A DNA stretch of 64,000 nt, from the NCBI GenBank assembly GCA_030068145.1, contig JAPJBO010000780.1, forward strand, positions 43,842 through 107,841, in the 5' to 3' direction. The number at the start of each line of letters is the position of its first letter. The first letter of the stretch is position 1. The translations under genes and the position numbers were made by a program. Shown here piece by piece: positions 31,661 through 44,017 of the stretch. The notes under the pieces were generated by a model. That model saw only the letters and a program-made list of their open reading frames with translations. It made no database searches and was not told the origin of the DNA. Origin of the DNA: Diplonema papillatum. Taxonomy: Eukaryota; Euglenozoa; Diplonemea; Diplonemida; Diplonemidae.

Positions 31661-32213
31661 CAGGGGATTAGCTTCTATCCACATTTGGAGTGTCAGTCCA
31701 AATTTGGAAAGGCCGGCGGGGGAAAAGAAGAAGAAGAAAAAGAAAAACGCCGCTCCTGGTCCAGGAACGTGACGGTCAAGCACAGCTTGCAAAGCTTGAG
31801 TCGGAGGCAGCACAGTGCCACCATGCCCGTCCGCTCTGCCCTGCGGCTGACCGTCTCGACGAGCTTGTGTTCAGCGCGAGCGCCAAGCCCCAAGGTGCGC
31901 CAAGCCTTGATGCTTTAGTTTGGGAAATCGGTAGCCACTTGACCCGTAGGCCCGTGGCTCTACGTACCGCCGAACACGTGAAGCTTGGCTCCCGTGTAGC
32001 AGGCTTTCCCTGGTACCGTCGGGGGAAAAGAAGAAAAAAATGGCACGACACCATCACCCAGGCCCCCGGCAGAGGTAGCGAACGTGCAATCCGAGGCACT
32101 CAGGATGCCTGGGAGGACAGGGGGCCAGCATTGTCGTGAAGATACGTCGCGACGCAAAAAGCCGTTAGCGGCCCAAATTTGGAAAATGGGCCGGAGACCA
32201 AGCTCATGCCCTG
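31661..32213. mobile_element. hAT-like non-autonomous element
   Basis: It begins CAGGGGATTAGCTTCTATCC and ends GAGACCAAGCTCATGCCCTG; both termini match those of the element at 48601-49000. GGAGCAAC occurs at 31653-31660 and again at 32213-32220, an 8-bp target duplication whose first G overlaps the element's last base. The interior matches 15803-16052. It encodes no transposase. Confidence 0.72.
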
Positions 32214-32220
32214 GAGCAAC

Positions 32221-33053
32221 ACAAAAAAGAAAAAGTGTGCATCAACCCCGGTTGATTGTCGGCAACACAAAGAAGTGACCCCTGGGTGCGCCGAATATAT
32301 GTTCTACGCCGTCAGGTCAAAAGTACCGTTGGAAGGTTTCAGGCACCGACCTGACTGCAACATACAACCCACGCTCACACGCACACCCACACACAAGCAC
32401 ACACAGCACAGAACACACAATTCAATGCACTGCACAAGCTAGCGTGAGCGCATTCGGCGCATCAACTTGGAATCCCTACGTTTCTGAGCGAATTGAGCAA
32501 GGCAGACATCCTACCCCAAAAGGCAATCCGATCCACCGTTTACGACCGAGAACAACCCTGTTGCCACAAACGAAATGACTGCTGGAGCGTTTGAACGACT
32601 AAGTGAACACGTTCTCGCGCACAAAGATGAATCGACGGCTGTGTAGCAGTCATCATTTACCCCCTGTGTATTGTAAGCCTTTGCCTACAAGATCTACCTA
32701 AGTACTGTTCTGCCACTCCCACAAATACGTGCAGAGCCATTGCTTTGCCTGGCTTTTCTGGGTTGTTTGCATCATCGAGTTGTGTCACTGAGCAAATTCA
32801 CCAGCGACTTGAGCTCGGGTACGCGGCGATTACACTCAACTGCGCTCTCAAGACGAGCTGAAGAGGCCAAAGCATGGCACATCACGTGCAAAGAGATAAC
32901 CGCGACGCCAATCTGTGGCGATGCAGATCATCGCCACAGATTCTTTACATGCTGATCCTGATGGAGAGAGAGCCCATCGGGCCAGCGCATTCCGACAGCA
33001 ATACGGGGTAGTACGAGAGGAACTCCCGTTTCTAGTCCCTGGTATCTACGGTT
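32221..33053. other. Intergenic region with repeat G fragment
   Basis: CA-rich at about 32375-32425. A repeat G fragment (GACGAGCTGAAGAGG, CACATCACGTGC) is at 32822-32945. No gene supported. Confidence 0.45.
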
Positions 33054-33275
33054 GTTCGATCGGACAGTGTCGTGATAATACCACTGGATGGGTTATGGCT
33101 GAACGCCTAGCTGCGAGGCTCGACAACGTTCGATCGGACAGTGTCGTGATAATACCACTGGATGGGTTATGGCTGAACGCCTAGCTGCGAGGCTCGACAA
33201 CGTTCGATCGGACAGTGTCGTGATAATACCACTGGATGGGTTATGGCTGAACGCCTAGCTGCGAGGCTCGACAAC
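33054..33275 (+). repeat. 74-bp tandem repeat, three copies
   Basis: Units starting GTTCGATCGGACAGTGTCGT begin at 33054, 33128 and 33202. A fourth starts at 33276 but diverges after GTTCGATCG. Confidence 0.95.
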
Positions 33276-34724
33276 GTTCGATCGAGCAGCGAGTGGGCTC
33301 AAGTCACGCAGCGAAGAAACGGAAAGGGGTTCCAATACACTACGGCACGCAGCGCGGTACACATCACCCCCTCCCACACTTATCATCCCACGACGCTTGC
33401 CTTTCTCATCTTGAGAACCCCTTTTCCTCAGTTTTTCTTCGACACGATCCGGATCCCTGTTCTCTACCTACGTGTGCTTTATGCATGTTTTCTTTTTTGT
33501 CAGTTTGTCCTTCAACATGACGGGTCCTCTTTTTTCGTCTAATACATTGCAGCAGTGGCTTTCCCACGTGAGCCCGAAGAGGGGCGCGTGCGGGGGGTAC
33601 TGCTGTGTTGCTTTCCTTATGTGGAACGCGAGTTGTCAGTCGTATGAGTCTCTTGACGAGCCAAAGTGAGTGCGAGTGTGAAAATGTACGTACAAGTGTG
33701 TACGAAGAACAGTAGCGTGTGCTACCCTAACTTTGGGTAGGCTCATAAACTTACTGATCAAGAGCCTGAGGCGGAGAACGAGGTGGCGCACAACACAGCC
33801 GTGTAAACAGTTTGTTTGGGCCGGGAGCTGTTGGAGAGTGAACATGCTCAGTAAGACCAGCCACCTTCCAAACACGCTGCCGATGGTTTCTTTCGAATTT
33901 ACTACGAAAACACCCAGAAGAAAAGCCAGGCACCGGGATCTTCCTGACGAGCACGCTACCCGGTGAACTTAATCAAGAGTCGAAGATTAGCGTCGAAACT
34001 TCCTGGCTTTTCACGCCGCAGCAGAACGACCACACCCTACCCAAACCCAAGCACCCTCTAAACGCGTTAGGGGACTTCACAAGGTTTCACAACGGAGTGA
34101 CACAACACCCGAAACGAGTCGCACTCTTTTACTTTTCTCAACCCCCCGCCATACCCAAGCCTCTACGGTCAACCGGAGACTTTAAAATACCGACCTTCTA
34201 ATCCACAAATAACGCTAAAACAAAGTCGGCGACAGGCAACAGAGACACGATAATATATGCATACCAATATACAATACACAAAGAACTTTTTTGACGGTGG
34301 TCACCTGGTGACTAATGAACCCCGGGATCTTCAAGCGAACGTTTCACTCTAAAACAGAGGGCCTCTGTCTCTAAAAGGTTCGTTCCTGTCTGGGTTTGGG
34401 GTTTGGGGGGTTCTCACTTTTTAGTACTGGCAATCCTGCGGGTTGCCCTTCAAAATACAACTATTCAAAGTACATCGGATACTTCGGTGTACTGTGCAGG
34501 CTAAAAAGACGTAGGCAGCGTGTTTTGGGGTTGACCAGAATTCCTAACCTGAAAATGGCACAGGGTAAATACAAGTGAGAAAACGATCAACCGGCACGCA
34601 CAAACAAAACGAAGCGCCTGTCTTTTTCCTTGGCGACAACGAACAAGTAAAAAGAGTACAACAAAACTACGCCTGTCTTCGGAGAAGATTTGGTGCACGA
34701 GAAGCAGGGTCCTGCCGAAAGGGG
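33276..34724. other. Intergenic region
   Basis: It contains the dispersed motif CTTCAAGCGAACGTTTCACT at about 34328 with preceding GGTCACCTGGTGAC, and a GGCACGCACAAACAAAACGA block at about 34593 shared with 10069. No gene supported. Confidence 0.45.
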
Positions 34725-34728
34725 TTAT

Positions 34729-35081
34729 CATGCAGGGGCAAAACCTTGTGTCTTTTTGGTAAACAGGGGTTTAGACCGTTTAGACCCCAAAAAAAAATGA
34801 CCACCCATTTTTTCCAGAAAAAATTGCGTTTTAAAAAAAAAAAAATTGAAACAAATACTGGGGTGCTTTTTGACGAAGTTGAGCAATTCTTTTTCTGTCC
34901 AATTTTTTTTTGTCGTATAAGATCGAAGATCTTAGAAGATTAATACTATTCCGACGAGAACTAACACTTGTACAAAGGTTATTGCCCCGTCGCTCCCGAG
35001 AAGAACACCGTAATTTTACCCCTCGCTTGTCGGCCCCGCGGCAGCGTTTACCAAAAAGACACTAGGTTTTGACCCTGCATG
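34729..35081 (+). mobile_element. ATAA/TTAT-flanked TIR element with a nested insertion (copy 3)
   Basis: The ends CATGCAGGGGCAAAACCTTG and the inverse GACCCTGCATG match the pair at 18775-19192. TTAT flanks both sides (34725-34728, 35082-35085). About 34911-35030 is absent from the other copies and belongs to a separate repeat (repeat C) also seen at 36337 and 39676. Confidence 0.82.
34911..35030 (+). repeat. Repeat C, inserted in a TIR element
   Basis: TGTCGTATAAGATCGAAGAT through ACCCCTCGCTTG. Copies or parts occur at 36337-36445, 39676-39745, and weakly at 41520-41605 and 53620-53700. The exact borders are uncertain by a few bases. Confidence 0.65.
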
Positions 35082-35085
35082 TTAT

Positions 35086-36465
<1,380 letters not shown>

Positions 36466-36735
36466 GAAATGCTCGACGGTGCTGCCTGACAAAGCACAGA
36501 AGGGATCTCAAGTGCTGTAACTACCGAACCACGAGTTGAACGGACGTGAGGTCATGCGGGTCTACCCCTACACGACAAATCACACAAACACACCAGGTCA
36601 AAGTCTTGAGTGAGAGACCAACACACGGTGGTGTAAGTAAAGAACAAACCAGTTTGTGTTTGTATTGTATTTGTCCCTCTACCTCTATATTTCCTCCTTT
36701 CCATTCGGAGCCGAAGCAGCTACATCGAGTATTAT
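36466..36735 (+). mobile_element. MITE-like element, family 2
   Basis: It begins GAAATGCTCGACGGTGCTGC and ends GAAGCAGCTACATCGAGTAT, inverted with mismatches. The interior closely matches 16809-17080. Confidence 0.68.
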
Positions 36736-37520
36736 TATTATTATTTCTTGAGAGAGAGGAGAAGGGAGGAAGGTCTCGTTCGGACCTTTACTCTGCAGAA
36801 TTACACGAAAAGCCTCTGGCAGCACCCCGTTTCAACTCTTCGGTACGACAGGGCGAATACCGCAAACCGATCGAGGGGAGCGAGGTCGGACTCCTTCCAA
36901 ACTTGCTTCTGAAGCAAGTGGGCTTCAAACACTCAGGGCTTGTCGCCCAGTACCTCATGTCTCTAGACTGTTTCTTGTAGTAAGCGGTCAGTTTTTTGAA
37001 GTCTCCGTTTGACTTGTGAGGCGAGGGGGAAGGGGGTTTTCCTTTTGTGCTGTTATAGCAGGGTCTGGGCAGTGTGTTTTCATTCCTTTACGTACTTTGT
37101 GTCGCTTTTACTTTACTGTTTACTGTCACATGTGGTTGCGCATCCGTGTAACACCAGGTCCACTGTGTTGTGCAAGTGGTCCTGGGCCCCCCACGTCCTA
37201 CACGTCTCTCTTTAGGTCCCTGGACTGATAGGTTCGCATGCGGGCGCGCGGGTCTTCAAAAAAAGTGCGCACGGCCGCCCGTGCAGCAGGGGGTGGAGAC
37301 GAGGCGATGCAAAACGAAGGAGAAGCGCGAAGCGACCAACCCGGACGGACCCAGCAAGACGCAAGACCAGGCGACCAAGAGAAGGAGGGGAACGATCCTT
37401 ACAGATGACGTCTTTGCGACCGTTTGTTGCTTGTGATTTTCAGCTTAGTACACGTGCATGCTCGGTGCGGGCTTGGGGGGGGCGGAATTGCTGTTCACTT
37501 CATATTTTGGTGGGTCGCCC
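36736..37520. other. Repeat M copy and unassigned sequence
   Basis: About 36760-36990 shares GATCGAGGGGAGCGAGG and CTCAGGGCTTGTCGCCCA with 17905-18120. The remainder, to 37520, has short ORFs without motifs. Confidence 0.5.
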
Positions 37521-37640
37521 CAGGGTATTTGTTCAGAGGTTCCTGGGGTTTGCAGATCATGACCGTTTATGGGGGGGGTGGTTCAGGGGGTGTTTCGGTC
37601 AACGCGCCGTTTTGGTGGCTCGGGGCAGAGGAAGCGACCG
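37521..37640 (+). mobile_element. 5' fragment of a hAT-like element
   Basis: CAGGGTATTTGTTCAGAGGT followed by GGGTTTGCAGAT and a GGTGTTTCGGT block is a diverged version of the first 100 bp of the elements at 45552 and 47316. No right end or target duplication found. Confidence 0.5.
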
Positions 37641-37746
37641 AGCGACCCGGGCTGAGTAGCCTGGAGCTAGTGTGATGGACCTTTCTTCGGAGGGGCTCAC
37701 ACACTCAAAATTCGACTTACACGCACGGCGTGCGCACCCATCACTG

Positions 37747-38026
37747 CCCACACTGGTATGGGTACCGTAAACACATGACACCGCCACACTGGTATGGGTA
37801 CCGTAAACACATGACCGCCACACTGGTATGGGTACCGTAAACACATGACACCGCCACACTGGTATGGGTACCGTAAACACATGACACTGCCACACTGGTA
37901 TGGGTACCGTAAACACATGACACTGCCACACTGGTATGGGTACCGTAAACACATGACACTGCCACACTGGTATGGGTACCGTAAACACATGACACTGCCA
38001 CACTGGTATGGGTACCGTAAACACAA
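37747..38026 (+). repeat. 36-bp minisatellite, eight copies
   Basis: The unit GCCACACTGGTATGGGTACC plus GTAAACACATGACACY. Seven units are 36 bp and the second is 33 bp. Each has a GGTACC palindrome. Two copies of CGTCACCCGCGGAA follow at 38028-38055. Confidence 0.95.
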
Positions 38027-38029
38027 ACG

Positions 38030-38398
38030 TCACCCGCGGAAACGTCACCCGCGGAAGATGATGGCATATTGACATATGTGAATGCCGCTGTTGTTAACAA
38101 GGTCGTAGTCGGATCCGGAGCTTCTGGTTGCAGCGGCCCTATTTGTTCGAAACAATGTTGTCGTCCCACCCTACTTATTTTTTGCCGTGCAAGTTCAGGT
38201 GACGCAGGTTTCACCTGGCTGCTTCACCTGCGACTTTTTTTTGTGTCTGACAAATGCAATTTGTCAAGAACAAAAACAGATCGATGGCAGCGTACTATCC
38301 TCACTCACGTTAGATGAACAAAACAGGTTTGAAGGAAGCGCGCACAAACGAAGGAAGCGCCAGATCCGTTTTTTTTTTATATAAGCGCCAGCTTGAAA
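38030..38398. other. Intergenic spacer
   Basis: No supported feature. It ends in a T run and TATAAGCGCCAGCTTGAAAG, the usual left flank of family 2. Confidence 0.4.
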
Positions 38399-38632
38399 GG
38401 TAATGCTCGATGATGTTGCCCGACAAAGAACAGAAGGGATCCCAAGTGCTGTAACTACCGAAGCACGTGTTGAACGGACGTGAGGTCGTGCGGGTCTACC
38501 CCACACACGACAAATCACACAAACACAACAGGTCAAAAGTCCTGCATGAGAAAACAACACACGGTGGTGTAAGCGAAGAACAAATCAAATTGTGTTTGTA
38601 TTGTATTTGCCCCTTACCTACCCTCCCCCATG
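38399..38632 (+). mobile_element. MITE-like element, family 2, right end lost
   Basis: It starts GGTAATGCTCGATGATGTTG and carries the shared blocks ACAGAAGGGATCCCAAG, TTGAACGGACGTGAGG and ACACACGGTGGTGTAAG. The inverted right end is missing. Confidence 0.62.
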
Positions 38633-38699
38633 AACATGTCACCCGGTGACAAACTTAAGGGTTTGCAGAGGTCATCTGAGCCTCGGCTGGAGGGAAACG

Positions 38700-38950
38700 T
38701 CCTTAGCAGCCCTTCTAGGACACGACCGACCAGAGACAGAACGCTGGGCCCATGGCAAGGTACCAGATCCTGAAAGACCCGCCCGACTTCCAACCCCAGT
38801 TCCTCAGGACCCCCTGCCGGCAGGAGACCCTGCCGACGCGCTGGACCTCAACGCAACAAGCAGCGACAAGCTTTCGAACGACTGGGCAGAACGCGCCGCA
38901 GGCCGAACCAATGTGCCACATTGACGATCGGACGCGTACAAAGCAGACCA
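38700..38950 (+). mobile_element. 5'-truncated copy of the window's LINE (3' end only)
   Basis: ARYQILKDPPDFQP and, after a frameshift, ADALDLNATSSDKLSNDWA match the last 45 residues of the LINE ORF2 at 59269-63651 (ARYQILEDPPDPQT and ADALDLDATSSATSSNDWA). Similarity runs on into the 3' UTR. A dead 3' fragment is the normal outcome of incomplete target-primed reverse transcription. Confidence 0.85.
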
Positions 38951-39005
38951 GGCACGAACGTGAAGAGAGAACTGTATACTGTGTTGAACCGTTGCGCAAA
39001 GCAGT

Positions 39006-39465
39006 GGCATGAATGACGTAAGTGATACGTGATTGTCATCATACGTGATCCACTGCTCTCCTCTCGCATAGTGGCCGCTGTGTCTAGGCCGCTGCTTCCG
39101 GCTCAGCATTCGCTCAAACTTCTGCAGTGAACGCCCCTCAGGTTGCAAGTGCAAGACACCTGGAACAAGTTTCCAAACTTCCTTCTCCTGTTCACAGCCG
39201 TGCACTTCAGCAAATCGTGTTGGCAGAATGATAACATTGCGAGGTCTGGATGTGTTTCGAAGTAGGCCGTTCCATCAGTTGCAGCCACCAGGAACCCTGT
39301 AGGATGGCCCCCAAGTAACAGCTGTTGCCCAAGTTTTGAATCCCGCGAAACCTCCTATTTATAACATTGTTGGCTGCTTCAAGACCACGTGTCACTTTGG
39401 TGGTCGCACAAACAACCAAAGAGGCGAGGATGACCGCTCCGATTGTTCAAAACAATAAGAATTCC
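39006..39465 (-). pseudogene. Broken ubiquitin-specific protease (USP, peptidase C19)
   Basis: On the minus strand one frame reads GIQNLGNSCYLGAILQ (39298-39345), the USP Cys box with its catalytic Cys codon at 39318-39320. It is preceded by a hydrophobic stretch IGAVILASLVVCA. About 250 bases further on, in another frame, HSGHYARGEQWITYDDNHVS (39010-39093) is the USP His box with the following Asp-Asp. USP domains normally need about 300 residues between these boxes, so the core is deleted, and at least one frame change separates them. The enzyme class removes ubiquitin by cutting after its Gly-Gly. This copy is very unlikely to be active. It abuts the LINE fragment at 38700-38950. Confidence 0.68.
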
Positions 39466-41054
39466 GCTGCGCGGGGCCACTCCCCCCCCCAACAGGGCAA
39501 AACCTTGAGTATTGTCTTCCCCCCCACTCAGGCCTTGGGGGGTGACATACTCAAGGGTTTTTTGGGGGGTGACATACTGAAGGGGTTTTTGGGGGGTGAC
39601 ATGTTCACGGGGGGTAGAAACCTCTATATTTCCATCCTTCCATTCGGAGTCGCAGCAGCTACGTCGAGTATTTTTGTCGCATATGATCGCAGATCTTAGA
39701 AGATTGCTACATCCGACGAATACCTAACACTTGTAAATTTACAAGGTTAACCAACCATGTACATACACCGAACACCTGTCTAACACTCGTCACATCACGT
39801 GCGAAGAAAAAACCGCGACGCCGGTGATGCAGATAATCGCCACCGCATCATTGGTTGGCGGTTGATCACCTGGAAAATGAATCAGAGCAACACACAAGTG
39901 GAAACCGATCAACCGGCGCGCACAAACAAAACGAAGCTTCTGTTTTCTTCCCCTGACCCACCATGGAGACCAACATGGATGGCGGCTGTGGGAGTGTCAC
40001 GCTACCCTGCACCGAAAGTCCTATCGGACTCAGGTTGCAACTGCACGTATGCTGACGAAGAAATTGCGCCCTCTTGGGGCCATATCATGGGGCCATATCA
40101 GGGCATTTTTGTGGAGCCTACACGTCCCAAAACGTGCTCGGGGCTTTTGAGTCACAAAACCTTAAGGGGATTCTCAGGTTTCGGCAGGTCCAGCCGGCTG
40201 CTACAGGGCACCAAAGCTCGCAACCCAAGGTTGTTTCCATGGTGGTGTTGAAACAAACCGTTTTTTTTTTTTTTTTTTTTTGTGGACCGGAATCCCTAAA
40301 ACCCCGCACTTCGGAATTTCCCAGCATTTTACCGACTATTTCACCTTAGAGCCTCTGCCCGCTCAACCTCTACGGTAACCGCACTGTGTTGGCAGCACTT
40401 GGACCCTAGCGTTAATCCGGGGCCCCTCGATTTACACCCCCACCCTTGCCGTTGTTGTTATTGCTGTTGTTACCGTTATTGTTGCTGTTGCCGTCGTCAG
40501 CGGACCAACATGCCCAATGAGCTCCCCGTTCTTTTTGCTTCTGTTCCGTGTGTGCGCGCGTGTATCGAATGCTTCGCTCAAGGGCCCACTTTCTGTATCT
40601 TTGCAACCCCCACCCCTCGATTCTTGGCAGCGAGAAGAGAAATATGTCGAATACTGAGGAACAAAAAAGAAGAAGAGGACATGAACAAAAACGAGGTTGT
40701 GTTAACACTGCAGAAGGTTGGTCCTCTAAAAAGAATAATTGCCAGCGCCTTCGAGTATGTCCTCATGCAAGAAAAACTGCCCGAGGGAAGAGAAAACGCG
40801 GATATTTCTACCGGGAGAAAATAGCTGGTTTGCCCCCGGTATTACCTTTTCTTCCCTTCTGCAACGAGAATTTCGGAAAGGAAAAGGGCGGTTTCTTCCC
40901 GGTTACCAGTTTTCGCTGGTTTGAAAGACACTGGGAAGAGAAAATGGGAGCTCTCTTCGCTCAGCGCAGTTTTTTTGCACTCGGACATGCCCTCGAGCGC
41001 GCCCTCGACAGATGGCTCGTCCACAGCAGCAGTCGGGAAGAAAAAGGCAAAACC
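39466..41054. other. Intergenic region with several repeat scraps
   Basis: A 28-bp unit (GGGGGGTGACATACT) repeats three times at 39538-39615. A family-2 right end is at 39615-39675, repeat C at 39676-39745, a repeat G fragment at 39790-39850 and a T run at 40260-40281. No gene supported. Confidence 0.55.
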
Positions 41055-41314
41055 GGAAAATACTGGAGGGGCTGCCTTGTGCTTACTTCGAAGAAGGGGG
41101 AGAAACAATCCAGCTACAAAGTGGGTCTTTTCTGTACTACAATGCATTGTAGGTACTGAACATTAGTAGTTGGCAGCGTACTACACATGCAACTTACCAA
41201 AGCAGGTGAGTTCCGCTAGTGCGCACAAACAAAACGCTTACGCCCGCCACTGAACCCACAGCACACATTTACCTCCTTTGATATCTTGCAGCTGGCAGCC
41301 TCCTCAAATATTTC
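41055..41314 (-). mobile_element. MITE-like element, family 1, minus orientation, with nested insert
   Basis: The ends GAAAATACTGGAGGGGCTGC and GGCAGCCTCCTCAAATATTT are inverted. The interior is the reverse complement of the other family-1 copies, but it is split by about 100 bp (41132-41233) that also flank the insertion at 15786-16055. Confidence 0.68.
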
Positions 41315-42097
41315 CTACAAAGCAGGTGCTTATACAAAAATAAAAACGACGTTCTCCTGGAGTGTCCGCTCTCCCCTCGGGGCAGTTTTTTTTGCACTCG
41401 GACGTGCCCTCGGGAAGGCGCTTATTTCTACCGGGAGGAAATAACTGATGTTACAAGGCGATTACTGTTCCGACTTCTTGTAGCGACCAGCAATCGCAGT
41501 TTGTTGCACATCAAGTTCAAACTATTCCCAGGAGTACTACGCTTGGACACGGTTCTTGCAACGTTGCCATCCCGAAACCCATCATATCTTCACCCCTCGC
41601 ATGGAGGAGAGTATTGCTTTCCCTCTTCTCCCCCCCCGCCCCTTTTTTTGTCTCTTTTCCCTTTGGTTGGCTTCCACGTTGCTTTCCTATCCACTTCGTC
41701 TTTGGTTCCCTTTTCTCATTTTTTTCTCTTTTGCGTCCTTTCTTCTTTTCCCCTCCCCTCGCTGCTCCCCTGCTTATTTTTCTCTTTCTTCTTTATTTCC
41801 CCTTCGGTTCTTCCTCGCGTTGCAATCCTTTCCTTCAGCGCTTCACTGACCCACCTGACGACAGCTTCCCTTCGCCTTGGGTTTCCTGCCCGTTGCTGCC
41901 GACGCGTCGAAGGTGTGCTAAAGTGGAAAGGCGGTATCCGGATTCTGATGACGACGGCAGTCGGCGAGAGTTTTATTCGACCTGTTTTCCCGAAAAATAT
42001 CAGTCCATGCCTTTGAAATGTGAACTTCACGAGCAGTGCTTACGCTCCACGTGTGCGAACGTGTGAATTTTCACACGTTCATTTTTTTTTTTTTTGG
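41315..42097. other. Intergenic region
   Basis: It has a weak repeat C match at about 41520-41605 (TCAAACTATTCCCAGGAGTA, TTCACCCCTCGC). GAGAGTTTTATTCGACCTG at about 41966 echoes 12052. The rest is pyrimidine-rich without a supported gene. Confidence 0.4.
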
Positions 42098-42470
42098 AGC
42101 GCGGGACACTGTACAAGCCATGTTGGTACAGCGGGGCTACCGGTATCCGGTTGCTTCCGGAGCGGGAGCCCAAAAAAATGCTTCTTCAGCACACAGTGAA
42201 CGCCGCCTCACTGCGACCTGGGCTGGCCTGCTTCTGTATGCAGGTCCGACCAGGTAAAAAAACCCGCGATGCAGTGACTCTTCCCCCTGCATCAGGGTGG
42301 ATTCGCTTCGTCCGGTCGCGCCCCACCAGATGCAATCACGATCCTCGCCACCCCTTGGGCTATCGAAAAGCTCAAGCGGTGGAAGAGGTCCTGGCAGGCG
42401 GCCGAGGCGGTCCGGTCTTCACGGAGGGCGTTCGCGCGGGCGATGTGCCGCAGCTCCGTGATTTTTTTTT
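42098..42470 (+). repeat. Repeat I, copy 1
   Basis: GCGGGACACTGTACAAGCCA through CGGAGGGCGTTCGCGCGGGC is about 85-90% like 48150-48512. A T run and GGAGCGCGGGACACTG/CAGTGC motifs bracket it (42096, 42480) and recur at 42929. Confidence 0.75.
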
Positions 42471-42510
42471 TTTTTTTTTTGGAGCGCGGGACAGTGCACA
42501 ATAAAAGGTG

Positions 42511-43597
42511 TCATGGGGGGGCCGTCACGTGGCGACACTGTTGACCGCACCTTAATTGAGTCGCGGGCAACCGCCAGCATCATGTACTTGATGCGACGCA
42601 GAACAAGTGCTGACAGCACCGCCCGACGAATAGAGGGCCACAAAAGTGGCAAATCGACCGGTCGGGGGGTGCTTAGCAGCCAATGGCCTGATGGCTGAGT
42701 GCACGCCTAAGCAGGGCTGCATCCTCGTGTTGTAGCCGTTGTGCATAAGGCTTCGTGGGGGCCTGGTCAACCACCTCATCACAATAGGCGCAACTTTCTC
42801 GACAGCGATTGGACAGTCGGGATGCCGGGGGCGGGTCTCCATGAAGAAGAGAAAAGTAAAGCAAGACCTGCCCCTGCGCCTGCTGTCTCCGGCTGCTTCG
42901 GCAGACGACACAAACTACTACTACTACTGGAGCGCGGGACAGTGCATAATACAGAGACGTGATTTTGGCCAAAAACGGGTGTTTTGCGCATCTGGACGTT
43001 TTTTGACCTGAAGGCTTTGTACACCCTGACAATTTATGGTCCTTTAATTTGCGGAGTTCTATTTTATGGCCATCCAATTTTTGGACGAATGATTTTATTT
43101 TTTGGAGGGGTCCAGAATTATTATTTCCTGTCCAGGCTCTTGGACAGGCACTCGACCTTTTTGGGGACAGGGAACTAGCTATGCCCCGACCACCCACCGC
43201 AGAGACAGATGCAAATTATGCCTGCGCCGCAGGCGCGGAAATTTTTGAACAGTCACACAAAAGCAAATGCTTGTTTCCGATAGAGGAGGATGTTCTTGTT
43301 AAAAAGTACCTCTGACTGGTCCCAGTTTGCGATCGATGGACTGTGGGCAGGGCTTACTTACGGCTTCAAACCTGATTATTGAACTGACCGGTCGCTGTGT
43401 GTTCTTCTCGCCGAGCCCTTTCCTGTCCAGCATGGCCAGTGACTTGTTGCTTTGGTCCTATAATTTGTGGTCAGCTAATTTATGGATTTGTAATTTATGG
43501 ACGAATCAGTGTAATTTAGGCGATTTCTGGCGAATCTATAAATTAGAAATCCATAAATTAGAAAGCGGGCACAGCGGGAGGCACAGCTCTTGGGGTC
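42511..43597. other. Intergenic region with AT-rich palindromic segment
   Basis: A third GGAGCGCGGGACAGTGCA motif lies at 42929. From 43020 to 43560 short AT-rich words (AATTTATGG, GGACGAAT) recur, and CTAATTTATGGATTT (43475-43489) is exactly inverted at 43547-43561, able to form a stem. No gene supported. Confidence 0.5.
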
Positions 43598-43786
43598 ATG
43601 GGTCGTTTCGGTTTCGGGTGGTGCGAGCGTGAGGCGTGTCTATCCAAGATGGTGGAAGAGGGCAGTACTCATGGCATTCACGGCGGGCAAGGGCACTTCA
43701 CAAAGGCAGAACACACGGCCTCTGGATACAGCGACGACAACTTTCCTAGCCTGTGGAGCTACCACGAACTTCACAGCATAGTTTAA
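43598..43786 (+). CDS. Small ORF, uncertain
   Basis: An ATG-started 62-codon ORF containing KMVEEGSTHGIHGGQGHFTK and SGYSDDNFPSLWSYHELHS. The composition is protein-like, but the opposite strand is also open and no family is recognised. Confidence 0.22.
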   Translation: MGRFGFGWCEREACLSKMVEEGSTHGIHGGQGHFTKAEHTASGYSDDNFPSLWSYHELHSIV

Positions 43787-44017
43787 AGGTCGGAGAGGCT
43801 GAATCAGGCTTGCTTCGAGCCAGTTCGACGAGCACACGCGGGAGCTCTTCAACGTGCGTACTCTGCCGACCCTCCTCGACCCTCCGCAACCCCCCTCGAC
43901 CCTCCGCCGATCCTCCGCAACCTTCCGCCGGCCCTCCCTCCCGTGCACACCCGGAGCCCCACCCATAGTTCATGTGTGTACTGGAGTACACCTTGACACA
44001 AGATCCGGACACGAATT
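43787..44017. other. Short CCTCCGCAACC-type repeats
   Basis: About 43862-43945 is a run of degenerate CGACCCTCCGC/CAACC words. Nothing else is seen. Confidence 0.5.

Noticed and set aside
42096..42945. GGAGCGCGGGACAGTGC motifs as terminal repeats of one element
   Set aside because: All three copies are in the same orientation with no consistent spacing or target duplication, so no element could be bounded.
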